64,000 bases of DNA from Variovorax paradoxus (GCF_022009635.1 NZ_CP091716.1:186001-250000), one strand, 5' to 3'. Counted from the first letter of the stretch, positions 44,294 through 53,415 are shown. Numbers and translations: made by a program. Notes: generated by a model not told the origin, from the letters alone.

Positions 44294-45238
44294 ATGAACG
44301 AGCATGTAGACGCGGTGCTGGCCACCGCGCCCGAAAGCGCCGCCGGCGGTAACGGCGCCGCGCCCGCCGGGGAGGTCAAGAATCCGCTGCTGGTGGCGTT
44401 GGGCGATCGCGTGCGCAACCTGCGCGCGCAGCGCGGCCTCACGCGCAAGGCGGTGGCGCTGTCGGCCGAGGTGTCGGAGCGGCACCTGGCCAATCTCGAA
44501 TACGGCATCGGCAACGCGTCGATCCTGGTGCTGCAGCAGGTGGCCGGGGCGCTGCACTGCTCGCTGGCCGAGCTGGTGGGCGACGTCACGACCAGTTCTC
44601 CCGAATGGCTGCTGATCCGCGAGCTGCTCGAGCACCGCAGCGAGGCCGACCTGCGCCGAGTGCGCGTGGCGCTCGGCGAACTGCTGGGTACCGCCTCGGT
44701 CGACCCGGCGCGGCACCGGCGCATCGCGCTGGTGGGCCTGCGCGGCGCGGGCAAGTCGACGCTGGGGCAGATGCTGGCCGAAGACCTGGAGATTCCGTTC
44801 ATCGAGCTGAGCCGCGAGATCGAGAAGCTGGCGGGTTGCAGCGTGCGCGAGATCCACGACCTGTACGGCACCAACGCCTACCGCCGCTACGAGCGCCGCG
44901 CGCTGGAAGAGGCGGTGCAGATCTACAGCGAGGTGGTGATCGCCACGCCCGGCGGCATCGTCTCCGACCCGGCCACCTTCAACGAGCTGCTCGCGCACTG
45001 CACCACGGTGTGGCTGCAGGCCGCGCCCGAGGAGCACATGGGCCGCGTGGCCGCGCAGGGCGACACCCGTCCGATGGCCGCCAGCAAAGAGGCGATGGAA
45101 GACCTGCGCCGCATCCTGAACGGCCGCGCCGCTTTCTATTCGAAGGCCGACCTGTCGGTGGACACCAGCGGAAGGACGCTTTCGCAGAGCTTCCAGGCGC
45201 TGCGGGCTGCGACCCGCCAGTCCATGGGCCTGGCCTAG
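44294..45238 (+). CDS. boxR: BoxR: XRE-type HTH fused to shikimate-kinase-like domain
   Basis: A 314-residue regulator of the BzdR/BoxR family. Residues 30-95 form an XRE helix-turn-helix (LGDRVRNLRAQRGLTRKAVALSAEVSERHL). From about 140 a shikimate-kinase-like domain begins with P-loop GLRGAGKST (148-156). In studied members benzoyl-CoA binds the C-terminal domain and relieves repression. Divergent from the boxD operon and upstream of boxC, it is well placed to control both. TGCA sites are present in both promoter regions. Confidence 0.94.
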   Translation: MNEHVDAVLATAPESAAGGNGAAPAGEVKNPLLVALGDRVRNLRAQRGLTRKAVALSAEVSERHLANLEYGIGNASILVLQQVAGALHCSLAELVGDVTTSSPEWLLIRELLEHRSEADLRRVRVALGELLGTASVDPARHRRIALVGLRGAGKSTLGQMLAEDLEIPFIELSREIEKLAGCSVREIHDLYGTNAYRRYERRALEEAVQIYSEVVIATPGGIVSDPATFNELLAHCTTVWLQAAPEEHMGRVAAQGDTRPMAASKEAMEDLRRILNGRAAFYSKADLSVDTSGRTLSQSFQALRAATRQSMGLA

Positions 45239-45271
45239 GCGCCTGGCGGGCTTCTGAAATCTGAAAAAAAG

Positions 45272-45337
45272 TGCAGCAGGCATTGACTTGCCTGTTCGTA
45301 TGCAGCATGATGCATGTCATCGGAGCAGTAAAGTGCA
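45272..45337. promoter_or_regulatory. boxC promoter with BoxR-type operators
   Basis: TGCA occurs at 45272, 45301, 45311 and 45334. The central pair is TGCA-GCATGA-TGCA, an exact direct repeat with a 6-nt spacer, the arrangement known for BzdR. A promoter reads TTGACT at 45283-45288, 17 nt, then CATGAT at 45306-45311, so the operator lies on the -10 box and the other TGCAs flank it. Confidence 0.8.
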
Positions 45338-45389
45338 TTATCTTTCCTGTTCACGGTGTTCCGAACACTGCCCCACAGGAGACTTCCGC

Positions 45390-47066
45390 ATGACCGACAC
45401 CACCACGCTCCAGGCGCCCCCGCGCGTCGACTACCGCACTGAACCCGGCCAGTACCGCCACTGGTCGCTGAGCTTCGACGGCGCCATCGCGCGCCTCGTG
45501 CTCGACATCGCGGAAGACGCCGGCATCCGCCCCGGCTACAAGCTCAAGCTCAACAGCTACGACCTGGGCGTGGACATCGAACTGAACGACGCGCTCAACC
45601 GCGTGCGCTTCGAGCACCCCGAAGTGCGCAGCGTCATCGTCACCAGCGGCAAAGACCGCATCTTCTGCTCGGGCGCCAACATCTTCATGCTGGGTGTCTC
45701 CAGCCACGCCTGGAAGGTCAACTTCTGCAAGTTCACCAACGAGACGCGCAACGGCATCGAAGACTCTTCGAAGCACTCGGGCCTGAAGTTCCTCGCGGCC
45801 GTGAACGGCGCCTGCGCGGGCGGCGGCTACGAACTGGCGCTGGCCTGCGACGAGATCCTGCTGGTGGACGACCGCTCCTCCGCCGTGTCGCTGCCCGAAG
45901 TGCCGCTCCTGGGCGTGCTGCCCGGCACCGGCGGCCTGACCCGCGTGACCGACAAGCGCCATGTGCGCCATGACCTCGCCGACATCTTCTGCACCAGCGT
46001 CGAAGGCGTGCGCGGCCAGCGCGCGGTCGACTGGCGCCTGGTCGACGCCGTGGCCAAGCCCGCGCAGTTCGCAGCCGCGGTGCAGGACCGCGCTTCGCAG
46101 CTCGCGGCCGGCAGCGACCGCCCGGCCGGCGGCAAGGGCGTGGCCCTGACCCGCCTGGAGCGCACCGACAGCGCCGATGGCATCGCCTACTCGCACGTCA
46201 ACGTGCAGATCGACCGCAGCAAGCGCACCGCCACCATCACGGTGAAGGCGCCCACCGGCACGCAACCGGCCGACGTGGCAGCCATCGAAGCGGCGGGCGC
46301 CGCCTGGTGGCCGCTGGCGATGTGCCGCGAACTCGACGACGCCATCCTCAACCTGCGCACCAACGAACTCGACATCGGCACCTGGCTGCTCAAGACCGAG
46401 GGCGACGCCGCCGCCGTGCTCGCATCCGACGCCGTGATGTTCGCCAACAAAGACCACTGGCTGGTGCGCGAAACCGTCGGCGCGCTGCGCCGCACGCTGG
46501 CGCGTCTGGACGTTTCGTCGCGCAGCCTGTTCGCGCTGGTCGAGGCCGGTTCGTGCTTCGCCGGCACGCTGGCCGAACTGGCTTTTGCCGCCGACCGCAC
46601 CTACATGCTCGCGCTGCCCGACGACGCCGAGCGCGCGCCCAAGCTCACGCTGGACGAATTCAACTTCGGCTTCTTCCCGATGGTGAACGACCAGAGCCGC
46701 CTGCAGCGCCGCTTCTATGAAGAAGCCGCGCCGCTCGAAGCCGCCCGCGCCGCCGCCGGCAAGCCGCTGGACGCCGACGAGGCGCTGAAGCTGGGCCTGG
46801 TGACCGCCGCGCCCGACGACATCGACTGGGACGACGAGATCCGCATCGCCATCGAGGAGCGCGCCGCCATGTCGCCCGATGCGCTCACCGGCCTGGAAGC
46901 CAACCTGCGCTTCGCGAGCAAGGAAAACATGGCCACCCGCATCTTCGGCCGGCTCACCGCCTGGCAGAACTGGATCTTCAACCGCCCCAACGCCGTCGGC
47001 GAGAAGGGCGCGCTGAAGGTCTACGGCACCGGCCAGAAGGCCGGCTTCGACATGAACCGCGTCTGA
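45390..47066 (+). CDS. boxC: Benzoyl-CoA-dihydrodiol lyase BoxC
   Basis: A 558-residue enzyme that opens the ring of 2,3-epoxybenzoyl-CoA, releasing formate and 3,4-dehydroadipyl-CoA semialdehyde. It contains two crotonase-like halves: the first with FCSGANIFMLG and NGACAGGGYELALACDE, the second with LVEAGSCFAGTLAELAFAAD. The length matches BoxC. First gene of boxCBA, starting 76 nt after the last TGCA operator half-site. Confidence 0.97.
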   Translation: MTDTTTLQAPPRVDYRTEPGQYRHWSLSFDGAIARLVLDIAEDAGIRPGYKLKLNSYDLGVDIELNDALNRVRFEHPEVRSVIVTSGKDRIFCSGANIFMLGVSSHAWKVNFCKFTNETRNGIEDSSKHSGLKFLAAVNGACAGGGYELALACDEILLVDDRSSAVSLPEVPLLGVLPGTGGLTRVTDKRHVRHDLADIFCTSVEGVRGQRAVDWRLVDAVAKPAQFAAAVQDRASQLAAGSDRPAGGKGVALTRLERTDSADGIAYSHVNVQIDRSKRTATITVKAPTGTQPADVAAIEAAGAAWWPLAMCRELDDAILNLRTNELDIGTWLLKTEGDAAAVLASDAVMFANKDHWLVRETVGALRRTLARLDVSSRSLFALVEAGSCFAGTLAELAFAADRTYMLALPDDAERAPKLTLDEFNFGFFPMVNDQSRLQRRFYEEAAPLEAARAAAGKPLDADEALKLGLVTAAPDDIDWDDEIRIAIEERAAMSPDALTGLEANLRFASKENMATRIFGRLTAWQNWIFNRPNAVGEKGALKVYGTGQKAGFDMNRV

Positions 47067-47099
47067 TAGCGCAGCCCCGCAAGAACCCAAGGAACAACG

Positions 47100-48527
47100 A
47101 TGAGCACGATCAACTACAGCGAGAAGATCCCCAACAACGTCAACCTCGGCGAAGACCGCACGCTGCAGCGCGCGCTCGAAGGCTGGCAGCCCAACTTCAT
47201 CAACTGGTGGGACGACGTGGGCCCCGAAGGCTCGACCAACCACGAGGTGTACCTGCGCACGGCCGTGAGCGTCGACCCGCAGGGCTGGGCCCAGTTCGGC
47301 CACGTGAAGATGCGCGACTACCGCTGGGGCATCTTCCTGAACCCGGGCGACGCCAACCGCGAGATCCACTTCGGCGACCACAAGGGCGAGAAGGCCTGGC
47401 AGGACGTGCCCGGCGAGCACCGCGCCAACCTGCGCCGCATCATCGTGACGCAGGGCGACACCGAGCCGGCGTCGGTCGAGCAGCAGCGCCACCTGGGTCT
47501 CACGGCGCCCAGCATGTACGACCTGCGCAACCTGTTCCAGATCAACGTGGAAGAAGGCCGCCACCTGTGGGCCATGGTGTACCTGCTGCAGAAGCACTTC
47601 GGCCGCGACGGCCGCGAGGAAGCCGACGCACTGCTGCAGCGCACCTCGGGCGACGACAACAACCCGCGCATCCTGGGCGCCTTCAACGAGAAGACGCCCG
47701 ACTGGCTCGCGTTCTTCATGTTCACGTACTTCACCGACCGCGACGGCAAGTTCCAGCTGGCCGCGCTGGCCGAGAGCGCGTTCGACCCGCTCGCGCGCAC
47801 CACGAAGTTCATGCTGACCGAAGAGGCGCACCACATGTTCGTGGGCGAGAGCGGCGTGTCGCGCGTCATCGCGCGCACCGCGCAGGTCATGAACGAGCTG
47901 AAGACCGACGACGCGCAGAAGGTGCGCGCGGCCGGCGCCATCGACCTGGGCACCATCCAGCGCTACCTGAATTTCCACTACAGCGTGACCATCGACCTGT
48001 TCGGCGCCGACCAGTCGAGCAACGCCGCCATCTTCTACAGCTCGGGCCTGAAGGGCCGCTACGAGGAAGGCAAGCGCGAGGACGACCACGTGCTCAAAGG
48101 CCAGACCTACAAGGTGCTGGAAGTCAAGGACGGCCAGCTCGTCGAGAAGGACGTGCCGATGCTCAACGCGCTGAACGAAGTGCTGCGCGACGACTTCATC
48201 AAGGACTCGGTGGCCGGCGTGAACCGCTGGAACAAGGTGCTCGAGAAGGCCGGCATCCCGACGCGCCTGAGCGTGCCGCACAAGGCCTTCAACCGCCAGA
48301 TCGGCGCGCTCGCGGGCATCAAGATGTCGCCCGACGGCCGCGTGGTGAACGAGATGGAATGGGCCGCCAAGCGCGACGAGTGGCTGCCGAGTTCCGAAGA
48401 CTTCGCTTTCGTGGCATCGTTGATGGGCCGCGTGGTGGAGCCGGGCAAGTTCGCCGGCTGGATTTCGCCGCCGGTGATGGGCATCAACCGGCAGCCGGTG
48501 GATTTCGAGTACGTCCGCTTCGGTTGA
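47100..48527 (+). CDS. boxB: Benzoyl-CoA 2,3-epoxidase subunit BoxB
   Basis: A 475-residue di-iron oxygenase that epoxidises benzoyl-CoA with O2 and electrons from BoxA. Two ExxH iron-binding motifs are visible, EEGRH at 151-155 and EEAHH at 241-245, as in ferritin-like di-iron enzymes. The sequence around LTEEAHHMFVGESG is characteristic of BoxB. It starts 33 nt after boxC and is separated from boxA by a family A repeat. Confidence 0.97.
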   Translation: MSTINYSEKIPNNVNLGEDRTLQRALEGWQPNFINWWDDVGPEGSTNHEVYLRTAVSVDPQGWAQFGHVKMRDYRWGIFLNPGDANREIHFGDHKGEKAWQDVPGEHRANLRRIIVTQGDTEPASVEQQRHLGLTAPSMYDLRNLFQINVEEGRHLWAMVYLLQKHFGRDGREEADALLQRTSGDDNNPRILGAFNEKTPDWLAFFMFTYFTDRDGKFQLAALAESAFDPLARTTKFMLTEEAHHMFVGESGVSRVIARTAQVMNELKTDDAQKVRAAGAIDLGTIQRYLNFHYSVTIDLFGADQSSNAAIFYSSGLKGRYEEGKREDDHVLKGQTYKVLEVKDGQLVEKDVPMLNALNEVLRDDFIKDSVAGVNRWNKVLEKAGIPTRLSVPHKAFNRQIGALAGIKMSPDGRVVNEMEWAAKRDEWLPSSEDFAFVASLMGRVVEPGKFAGWISPPVMGINRQPVDFEYVRFG

Positions 48528-48545
48528 TTGAGGTATTTCGGTATT

Positions 48546-48647
48546 GCTCCTTCCCCTTCCGGGGGAAGGCTGGGATGGGGGCCAGCAGCGTGACCACGAC
48601 AAGCGCCGCAAGCCCCCACCCAACCCTCCCCCGAAAGGGGAGGGCTC
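48546..48647 (+). repeat. Intergenic inverted repeat family A, copy 3
   Basis: Left arm GCTCCTTCCCCTTCCGGGGG with AAGGCTGGGATGGGGGC, right arm GCCCCCACCCAACCCTCCCC with CGAAAGGGGAGGG. It fills the boxB-boxA junction and ends about 12 nt before the boxA start codon, so its right arm lies close to the ribosome-binding site (AGGAG at 48648-48652). Confidence 0.85.
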
Positions 48648-48659
48648 TAGGAGAACAAC

Positions 48660-49946
48660 ATGGACATGGCCGTTGAAGCCGGAGTCATCAAGCAGCACCT
48701 GATCGACCCCGAGATCTGCATCCGCTGCAACACCTGCGAGGCCATCTGCCCCGTGAACGCGATCACGCACGACGACAACAACTACGTCGTGCGGGCCGAC
48801 ACCTGCAACGGCTGCATGGCCTGCATCTCGCCGTGCCCGACGGGTTCCATCGACAACTGGCGCACCATGCCGCTGGTGCGCGCGTATTCGATCGAGGAGC
48901 AGTTCACCTGGGAGTCGCTGCCCGACGAGCTTTCTCCCGAAGAGCTCGAAGCCGCCGGCGTCTCCGCCGATGCGGCCGGCGACCCCGCCGCCGCCTTGCC
49001 CGCGCAGACGCAGGCCCAGGCGGCCGTCGAGTCGGTCGAGCCGGTCTTCAATTCGGCGCAGTACGGCGCCAGCGTGCCGCCGTGGTCGGCCGCGCATGCG
49101 TACACCAACCTGTTTCCGCCGAAGACGCCGACCACCGCCACCGTGGTGGGCAACTTCAACTGCACCGAAGCGGGCTTCGACAGCGAGACCCACCACATCG
49201 TGCTGGACTTCGGCGTGGTGCCGTTCCCGGTGCTCGAAGGCCAGTCGATCGGCATCGTGCCGCCGGGCGTCGACGCCATCGGCAAGCGCCACCATGCGCG
49301 CCAGTACTCGGTGGCCAGCCCGCGCAACGGCGAGCGGCCCGGCTACAACAACGTGTCGCTCACGGTGAAGCGCGTGACCGAGGACCATGAAGGCGAGCCG
49401 GTGCGCGGCGTGTGCTCCAACTACGTATGCGACCTCAAGGTGGGCGACACAGTGCAGGTGGTGGGCCCCTTCGGCTCGTCGTTCCTGATGCCGAACCACC
49501 CCAAGTCGCACATCGTCATGATCTGCACCGGCACCGGCAGCGCGCCGATGCGCGCCATGACCGAATGGCGCCGCCGCCTGCGCAAGAGCGGCAAGTTCGA
49601 GGGCGGCAAGCTGATGCTGTTCTTCGGCGCGCGCACCCAGCAGGAGCTGCCGTACTTCGGCCCGCTGCAGTCGCTGCCCAAGGACTTCATCGACATCAAC
49701 CTCGCGTTCTCGCGCACGCCGGGAACCCCCAAGCGCTACGTGCAGGACCTGATGCGCGAGCGCGCCGCCGACCTGGCCGCGCTGCTGAAGGACGGTGCCA
49801 GCCACTTCTACGTGTGCGGCCTCAAGAGCATGGAAGAAGGCGTGGTGCTCGCACTGCGCGACGTGGCGAAGGACGCGGGGCTCGACTGGGACACCGTCGG
49901 CGCCGCCCTGAAGCGCGAAGGCCGGCTGCACCTCGAAACGTACTAA
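48660..49946 (+). CDS. boxA: Benzoyl-CoA epoxidase reductase subunit BoxA
   Basis: A 428-residue NADPH-dependent reductase that feeds electrons to BoxB. The N-terminal domain has two 4Fe-4S ferredoxin motifs, with cysteines at 20, 23, 26, 30 and 49, 52, 55, 59. A Pro/Ala-rich linker follows, then a ferredoxin-NADP-reductase-like module with FAD-binding [13 protein letters not shown] and NADP-binding [13 protein letters not shown]. The end LHLETY is the usual C-terminus of such reductases. Confidence 0.97.
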   Translation: MDMAVEAGVIKQHLIDPEICIRCNTCEAICPVNAITHDDNNYVVRADTCNGCMACISPCPTGSIDNWRTMPLVRAYSIEEQFTWESLPDELSPEELEAAGVSADAAGDPAAALPAQTQAQAAVESVEPVFNSAQYGASVPPWSAAHAYTNLFPPKTPTTATVVGNFNCTEAGFDSETHHIVLDFGVVPFPVLEGQSIGIVPPGVDAIGKRHHARQYSVASPRNGERPGYNNVSLTVKRVTEDHEGEPVRGVCSNYVCDLKVGDTVQVVGPFGSSFLMPNHPKSHIVMICTGTGSAPMRAMTEWRRRLRKSGKFEGGKLMLFFGARTQQELPYFGPLQSLPKDFIDINLAFSRTPGTPKRYVQDLMRERAADLAALLKDGASHFYVCGLKSMEEGVVLALRDVAKDAGLDWDTVGAALKREGRLHLETY

Positions 49947-49956
49947 GCTGCGGCGG

Positions 49957-50400
49957 ATGCAGTTCGCCGACTTCCATGCGGGCCAGGTCATCGAGGCCGG
50001 GCCCTATGTGCTCACCGAGGCCGAACTCGTGCAGTTCGCGCGGGCCTACGACCCGCAGTGGTTCCACACCGATGCCGAAGCCGCCGCGGAAAGCCCTTTC
50101 GGCGGCCTGATCGCGAGCGGCTGGCATACCTGCTCCATCGCGATGCGGCTGGTGGTCGACGCGGTGCTCGCGGGCTCGGAGTCTTTCGCCTCTCCGGGGC
50201 TCGAGCATGTGCGCTGGCCCAACCCCGTGCGGCCGGGCGACGCGCTGCGGCTGGTGGCCGACGTGATCGAGGTGCGCCGCTCCGAGAAGCGGCCCACGCT
50301 CGGCATCCTGCGATGGCGCTGGCGGCTCTTCAACCAGCGCGAGATGCTGGTGCTCGACGTGGAAGTCACCAGCCTGTTCAAGCTGAAACCCGTCGACTGA
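49957..50400 (+). CDS. MaoC-like (R)-hydratase family protein
   Basis: A 147-residue hotdog-fold protein of the MaoC-like hydratase group. It has the family opening TEAELVQFARAYDPQWFHTD, with Asp and His in the position of the catalytic pair, and SPFGGLIASGWHT. It starts 10 nt after boxA on the same strand and so probably belongs to the box operon, where it could hydrate an unsaturated CoA intermediate. This role is an inference. A terminator follows. Confidence 0.85.
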   Translation: MQFADFHAGQVIEAGPYVLTEAELVQFARAYDPQWFHTDAEAAAESPFGGLIASGWHTCSIAMRLVVDAVLAGSESFASPGLEHVRWPNPVRPGDALRLVADVIEVRRSEKRPTLGILRWRWRLFNQREMLVLDVEVTSLFKLKPVD

Positions 50401-50423
50401 GCTTTGCTCCCGGGCCAATGGAA

Positions 50424-50460
50424 AAAGCCCCGCCGCACACTCGCGTGCGGCGGGGCTTTT
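50424..50460. terminator. Bidirectional terminator after the box operon
   Basis: A long GC-rich stem, AAAAGCCCCGCCGCAC against GTGCGGCGGGGCTTTT with a 5-nt loop, is flanked by A and T runs. It can serve the boxCBA-maoC transcript on the plus strand and the convergent Gly/Ala-rich gene on the minus strand. Confidence 0.92.
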
Positions 50461-50472
50461 GGTTGGCTCGGC

Positions 50473-50904
50473 TTACTTCTGGAGATCGACCGCGCCCGAA
50501 CCCTGGGCCTTGCCGTTCGCCTTCACGCCCGCCGCGGGCGCCTTCACCGCACTGCCGGCCGAGCCGACCGCGCCGGTCGCGCCATTGAGCGTGCTGCCCA
50601 CGGTGTTGGTCACGCCGCCCACCGCATGCGTGGCACCGCCGACAGCGCCCGTCGCGCCGCCCAGCACGCCGCCGACGGCATTGCCCGCGCCGCCCGCCGT
50701 GCCTCCCGCATTGGCATTGGCTCCTGCATTGGCGCCTGCCGCGGCACCGGCGTTGGCGCCGCGTGCGCCGGAGCCGGATGCGTTCACGTCGGCATTGACG
50801 CCCACGCCGACCCCGACGCCTTGCGCCTGGGCTGCCCCGCCGATGGCCAGAAGGCCTGCGAGCATTGCGCCGATGAAGATGCGGTTGTGTCGTTGTTGCT
50901 TCAT
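50473..50904 (-). CDS. Secreted Gly/Ala/Val-rich low-complexity protein
   Basis: A 143-residue protein. A clear signal peptide (MKQQRHNRIFIGAMLAGLLA, cleavage near AQAQ) precedes a low-complexity region of short repeats such as GVGVGV, GANAGAN, GGATGAVGGATHAVGG and GATGAVGSAGSAV. No cysteines or known domain are seen. Proteins of this kind in Burkholderiales are uncharacterised. The ATG at 50904 is preferred to an earlier GTG-initiated frame because the signal peptide starts there. Confidence 0.7.
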   Translation of the reverse strand: MKQQRHNRIFIGAMLAGLLAIGGAAQAQGVGVGVGVNADVNASGSGARGANAGAAAGANAGANANAGGTAGGAGNAVGGVLGGATGAVGGATHAVGGVTNTVGSTLNGATGAVGSAGSAVKAPAAGVKANGKAQGSGAVDLQK

Positions 50905-51088
50905 GTGTGACGGTTCCTTTCGTAGCTTGGTCACGAATCAAGGACCGACCGGGGTTCGATCGATCCGGGTGCAACCATGGCCGGGCCGCCATCTGTCGCC
51001 ATGTGCGCCGCTGTCGCCCACGCTTGTGGGATACGGCTGTCAGCGGAATCGGGGGCTCGAACGTTTGCCCCATGCCCCTTTCAAGTGA

Positions 51089-52123
51089 TCAAGGCAGCAG
51101 ATGCGCGCTGAAGAAAGCCGTTGTCTTGCGATTCACTTCGGGCAGCACGCCGGCGCGGTCGAAGCCCGGCGGATCGTTGAGCATGTCGCCGATCAGGCCT
51201 GTGAGGCCTGGAGGGGGCGGTGACAGCAGTGCGCCGTGCCCGCCCGTGGGCATGTCGGCGATCAGTTCGCAGCGCGGCAGGCAGGCCGCGAGCACGCGGT
51301 CGCTGTGAAAGCGCGGGATCAGCCAGCGGTCCTGGCGGGCGGTGATGAGGCCCAGCGCCACGCGCGGATGGGACAGCGTGGCCATGTCGAAATCCGCCGC
51401 GCTCGGCACCCCCGCCACGATGGCGGCGATGCGCGGGTCGTGATCTTCGCGCGGCGTGGCGTCGCCGAAGCGATGGCGGATCACCAGGAGCGCTCCCCAT
51501 TTCTTGATGCTGTCCAAAGGGCCGCCGGTCAGCCGGGTGATCAGGCCGACGCAGGACTGAAAATCTTCCACCAGGTCGGCTTCGCAATGCTGCTTGAACG
51601 CGGCCGGCGACCAAAGCCCGCCCGCCAGGCTGAGCGCGGTGTGGCCACCGGCGGACATCCCGTACATGCCGACCTTGTCGAGCTTCAGCAAAGGCGCGAA
51701 GCGCGGGTCGCGGCCCACCGCGTCGATGGCGCGCGACACTTCCCCGGGCCGCATCGTCCAGCTGTCGGGGCCGGGGTTGCTGTCGTCCTTGTAGTTGTCG
51801 GCCTTGTGCTCGGGCATGGCGACGATGAAGCCCGCATCGACCAGACTGTGCGCCAGGTCGGTGTGGACCCACGGCGCGCCGCCCGAGCCGTGCGAAACCA
51901 CGACCAGCCGACCATTGCCGCGCACCGGCGCGCCCTGCGCCGCCAGGTCGAGCGTGAAGCGCCCGCGCCGGGTCGGCTGCGGCGGATCGCCGGACGGGTA
52001 GAACACCGTGACCGGGCCGTCGCCGGCCGCGGCGGGCAGCTCCGCCAAGCCCATCGAGGCTTGTGCCAGTCCGCAGAAAAACGCCAGCAGCGCTGGCCAG
52101 AAAATGAAAACGAGACGTCGCAT
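51089..52123 (-). CDS. Secreted dienelactone-hydrolase/PAF-acetylhydrolase-like esterase
   Basis: A 344-residue alpha/beta hydrolase with a signal peptide (MRRLVFIFWPALLAFFCGLA). The opening PVTVFYPSGDPPQPTRRGRF and the oxyanion segment VVVSHGSGG precede the nucleophile GMSAGGH, Ser157. A His near the end, in TGGHGAL, probably completes the triad. Cysteines in QSCVGL and PRCEL may form a disulfide. Substrate unknown. Monocistronic, 113 nt downstream of the membrane-anchored AraC gene. Confidence 0.82.
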   Translation of the reverse strand: MRRLVFIFWPALLAFFCGLAQASMGLAELPAAAGDGPVTVFYPSGDPPQPTRRGRFTLDLAAQGAPVRGNGRLVVVSHGSGGAPWVHTDLAHSLVDAGFIVAMPEHKADNYKDDSNPGPDSWTMRPGEVSRAIDAVGRDPRFAPLLKLDKVGMYGMSAGGHTALSLAGGLWSPAAFKQHCEADLVEDFQSCVGLITRLTGGPLDSIKKWGALLVIRHRFGDATPREDHDPRIAAIVAGVPSAADFDMATLSHPRVALGLITARQDRWLIPRFHSDRVLAACLPRCELIADMPTGGHGALLSPPPPGLTGLIGDMLNDPPGFDRAGVLPEVNRKTTAFFSAHLLP

Positions 52124-52236
52124 CGAACCGGACTCCAGGTGATTGCAGGGGCCCATGCCCCGCCGGACCGGACGATGCCGGGGCGCCGCTGCCGCGTCTT
52201 GCCGAAAGCCGCAAGCGCGGTTTTCGGCCATGGATT

Positions 52237-53364
52237 TCAGGAATCGGCCAGCTTCTGCTTGCGGAATTCGGTGGGCGTGAGACCGGTCGCGGCCTTGAAT
52301 GCGCGGTTGAACGGGCCGATCGACTGGAAGCCCGCGGTCAGGGCGATGGTCAGCACAGGCAGTTCGCGCTTCGAGGAATCGGCCAGCGCCGCCATCGCCT
52401 CGGCCAGCCGGAAGCCGTTGACGAAGGCGTTGAAGTTGCGGTGGCCGAGCCGCTGGTTGATGAGGCGGCGCAGGCGGTATTCCGGCGCCGAGAGCAGCGA
52501 GGCGAGGGTGGCGATGCTGAGGTCTTCGCGGCGGTAGGCATGTTCGACGGCCATCGCGTGCTGCAGGGATTGGGCGAGGCGGTCTTCGGCGGAATCGGGT
52601 GCGAGTTCGGGTTCGGCGGGTTCCTCGACCGGAAGCGGCGAGGCCGGCCTGTCCGGCATCACGGCCGGGATCACTGCCGGCGCTCGCGCGACCGGGAACA
52701 GGTCCGACCTCGTCAGGCGCAGCATCCGCCATGCCACTACCGCGACGATCAGCAGCATGATCACCACGTCCGCCGTCGCCGACGAATCCGAGAGCTGCCC
52801 GCGCGGCGACGCGAGCCGCACAGCGAGCATCCCGACGCTGTAGCCGACGCCCGCGACCACGATGAACATGCGCAACCGCCGCCGCCCTTCCACTAGGTCG
52901 GCCCGCCATCGGGTCGCCGCCGCCAGCGCGGCCAGCACCGCGAACACCAGCGGCACCGCGCGTTGCAGGCCCGTCGTCACCGGCGCGAGCACCGACGCGC
53001 TGCCCGCCACCACCGCGCAGTTGAGCGCCGCCAACGCCGCCGCCGCGAGCCATGCCGCGACATGCAATGGCCGCAATTCGAAGTCGTCGTCGAACAGCGC
53101 CTGCGCGAACACCCAGAACAGCACCGCGTTGCCCACCGACACCGCCACGAAGGGCGACTGCCAAAGCCGCGGCACGCTCGCCTCGAACATCGGCGTCGAG
53201 CCGATGACCTGCACGCACAGCCCCAGCGCGAGCAGCACGCCCACGCGCGCGACCGGCAGGCGCGGACGGTCACGGCCGAAGACCAGCGCGAGCACGAGCA
53301 GCAGGGCCAGCAGCACGCCGCGCAGGGCGGCGTCGAGCAGGGGTGTTGTGGGAACGGGGGGCAC
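52237..53364 (-). CDS. Membrane-anchored AraC-family regulator
   Basis: A 375-residue protein with about six to seven N-terminal hydrophobic segments (10-230), then an acidic linker and a C-terminal AraC-type DNA-binding domain (about 275-372). The latter shows EDLSIATLASLLSAPEYRLRRLINQRLGHRNFNAFVNGF and ALTAGFQSIGPFNRAFKAATGLTPTEFRKQK. This is the architecture of membrane-integral AraC regulators that sense an envelope or periplasmic signal. It borders the AT-rich retron island. Confidence 0.87.
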   Translation of the reverse strand: MPPVPTTPLLDAALRGVLLALLLVLALVFGRDRPRLPVARVGVLLALGLCVQVIGSTPMFEASVPRLWQSPFVAVSVGNAVLFWVFAQALFDDDFELRPLHVAAWLAAAALAALNCAVVAGSASVLAPVTTGLQRAVPLVFAVLAALAAATRWRADLVEGRRRLRMFIVVAGVGYSVGMLAVRLASPRGQLSDSSATADVVIMLLIVAVVAWRMLRLTRSDLFPVARAPAVIPAVMPDRPASPLPVEEPAEPELAPDSAEDRLAQSLQHAMAVEHAYRREDLSIATLASLLSAPEYRLRRLINQRLGHRNFNAFVNGFRLAEAMAALADSSKRELPVLTIALTAGFQSIGPFNRAFKAATGLTPTEFRKQKLADS

Positions 53365-53415
53365 GATCGGCAGACGGCGAGCGCAATGAGCGTCGACGAT
53401 AGCAGGAAGACATGG

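Noticed and set aside
45351..49991. A 1546-codon open frame antisense to boxC, boxB and boxA
   Set aside because: It lies opposite three clear genes and comes from GC-rich codon bias; the product is His/Arg/Val-rich without domain features.
50473..50904. The Gly/Ala-rich protein as a surface adhesin or PE-PGRS-like factor
   Set aside because: It is only 143 residues, has no anchor or passenger domain, and the composition alone does not support the call.
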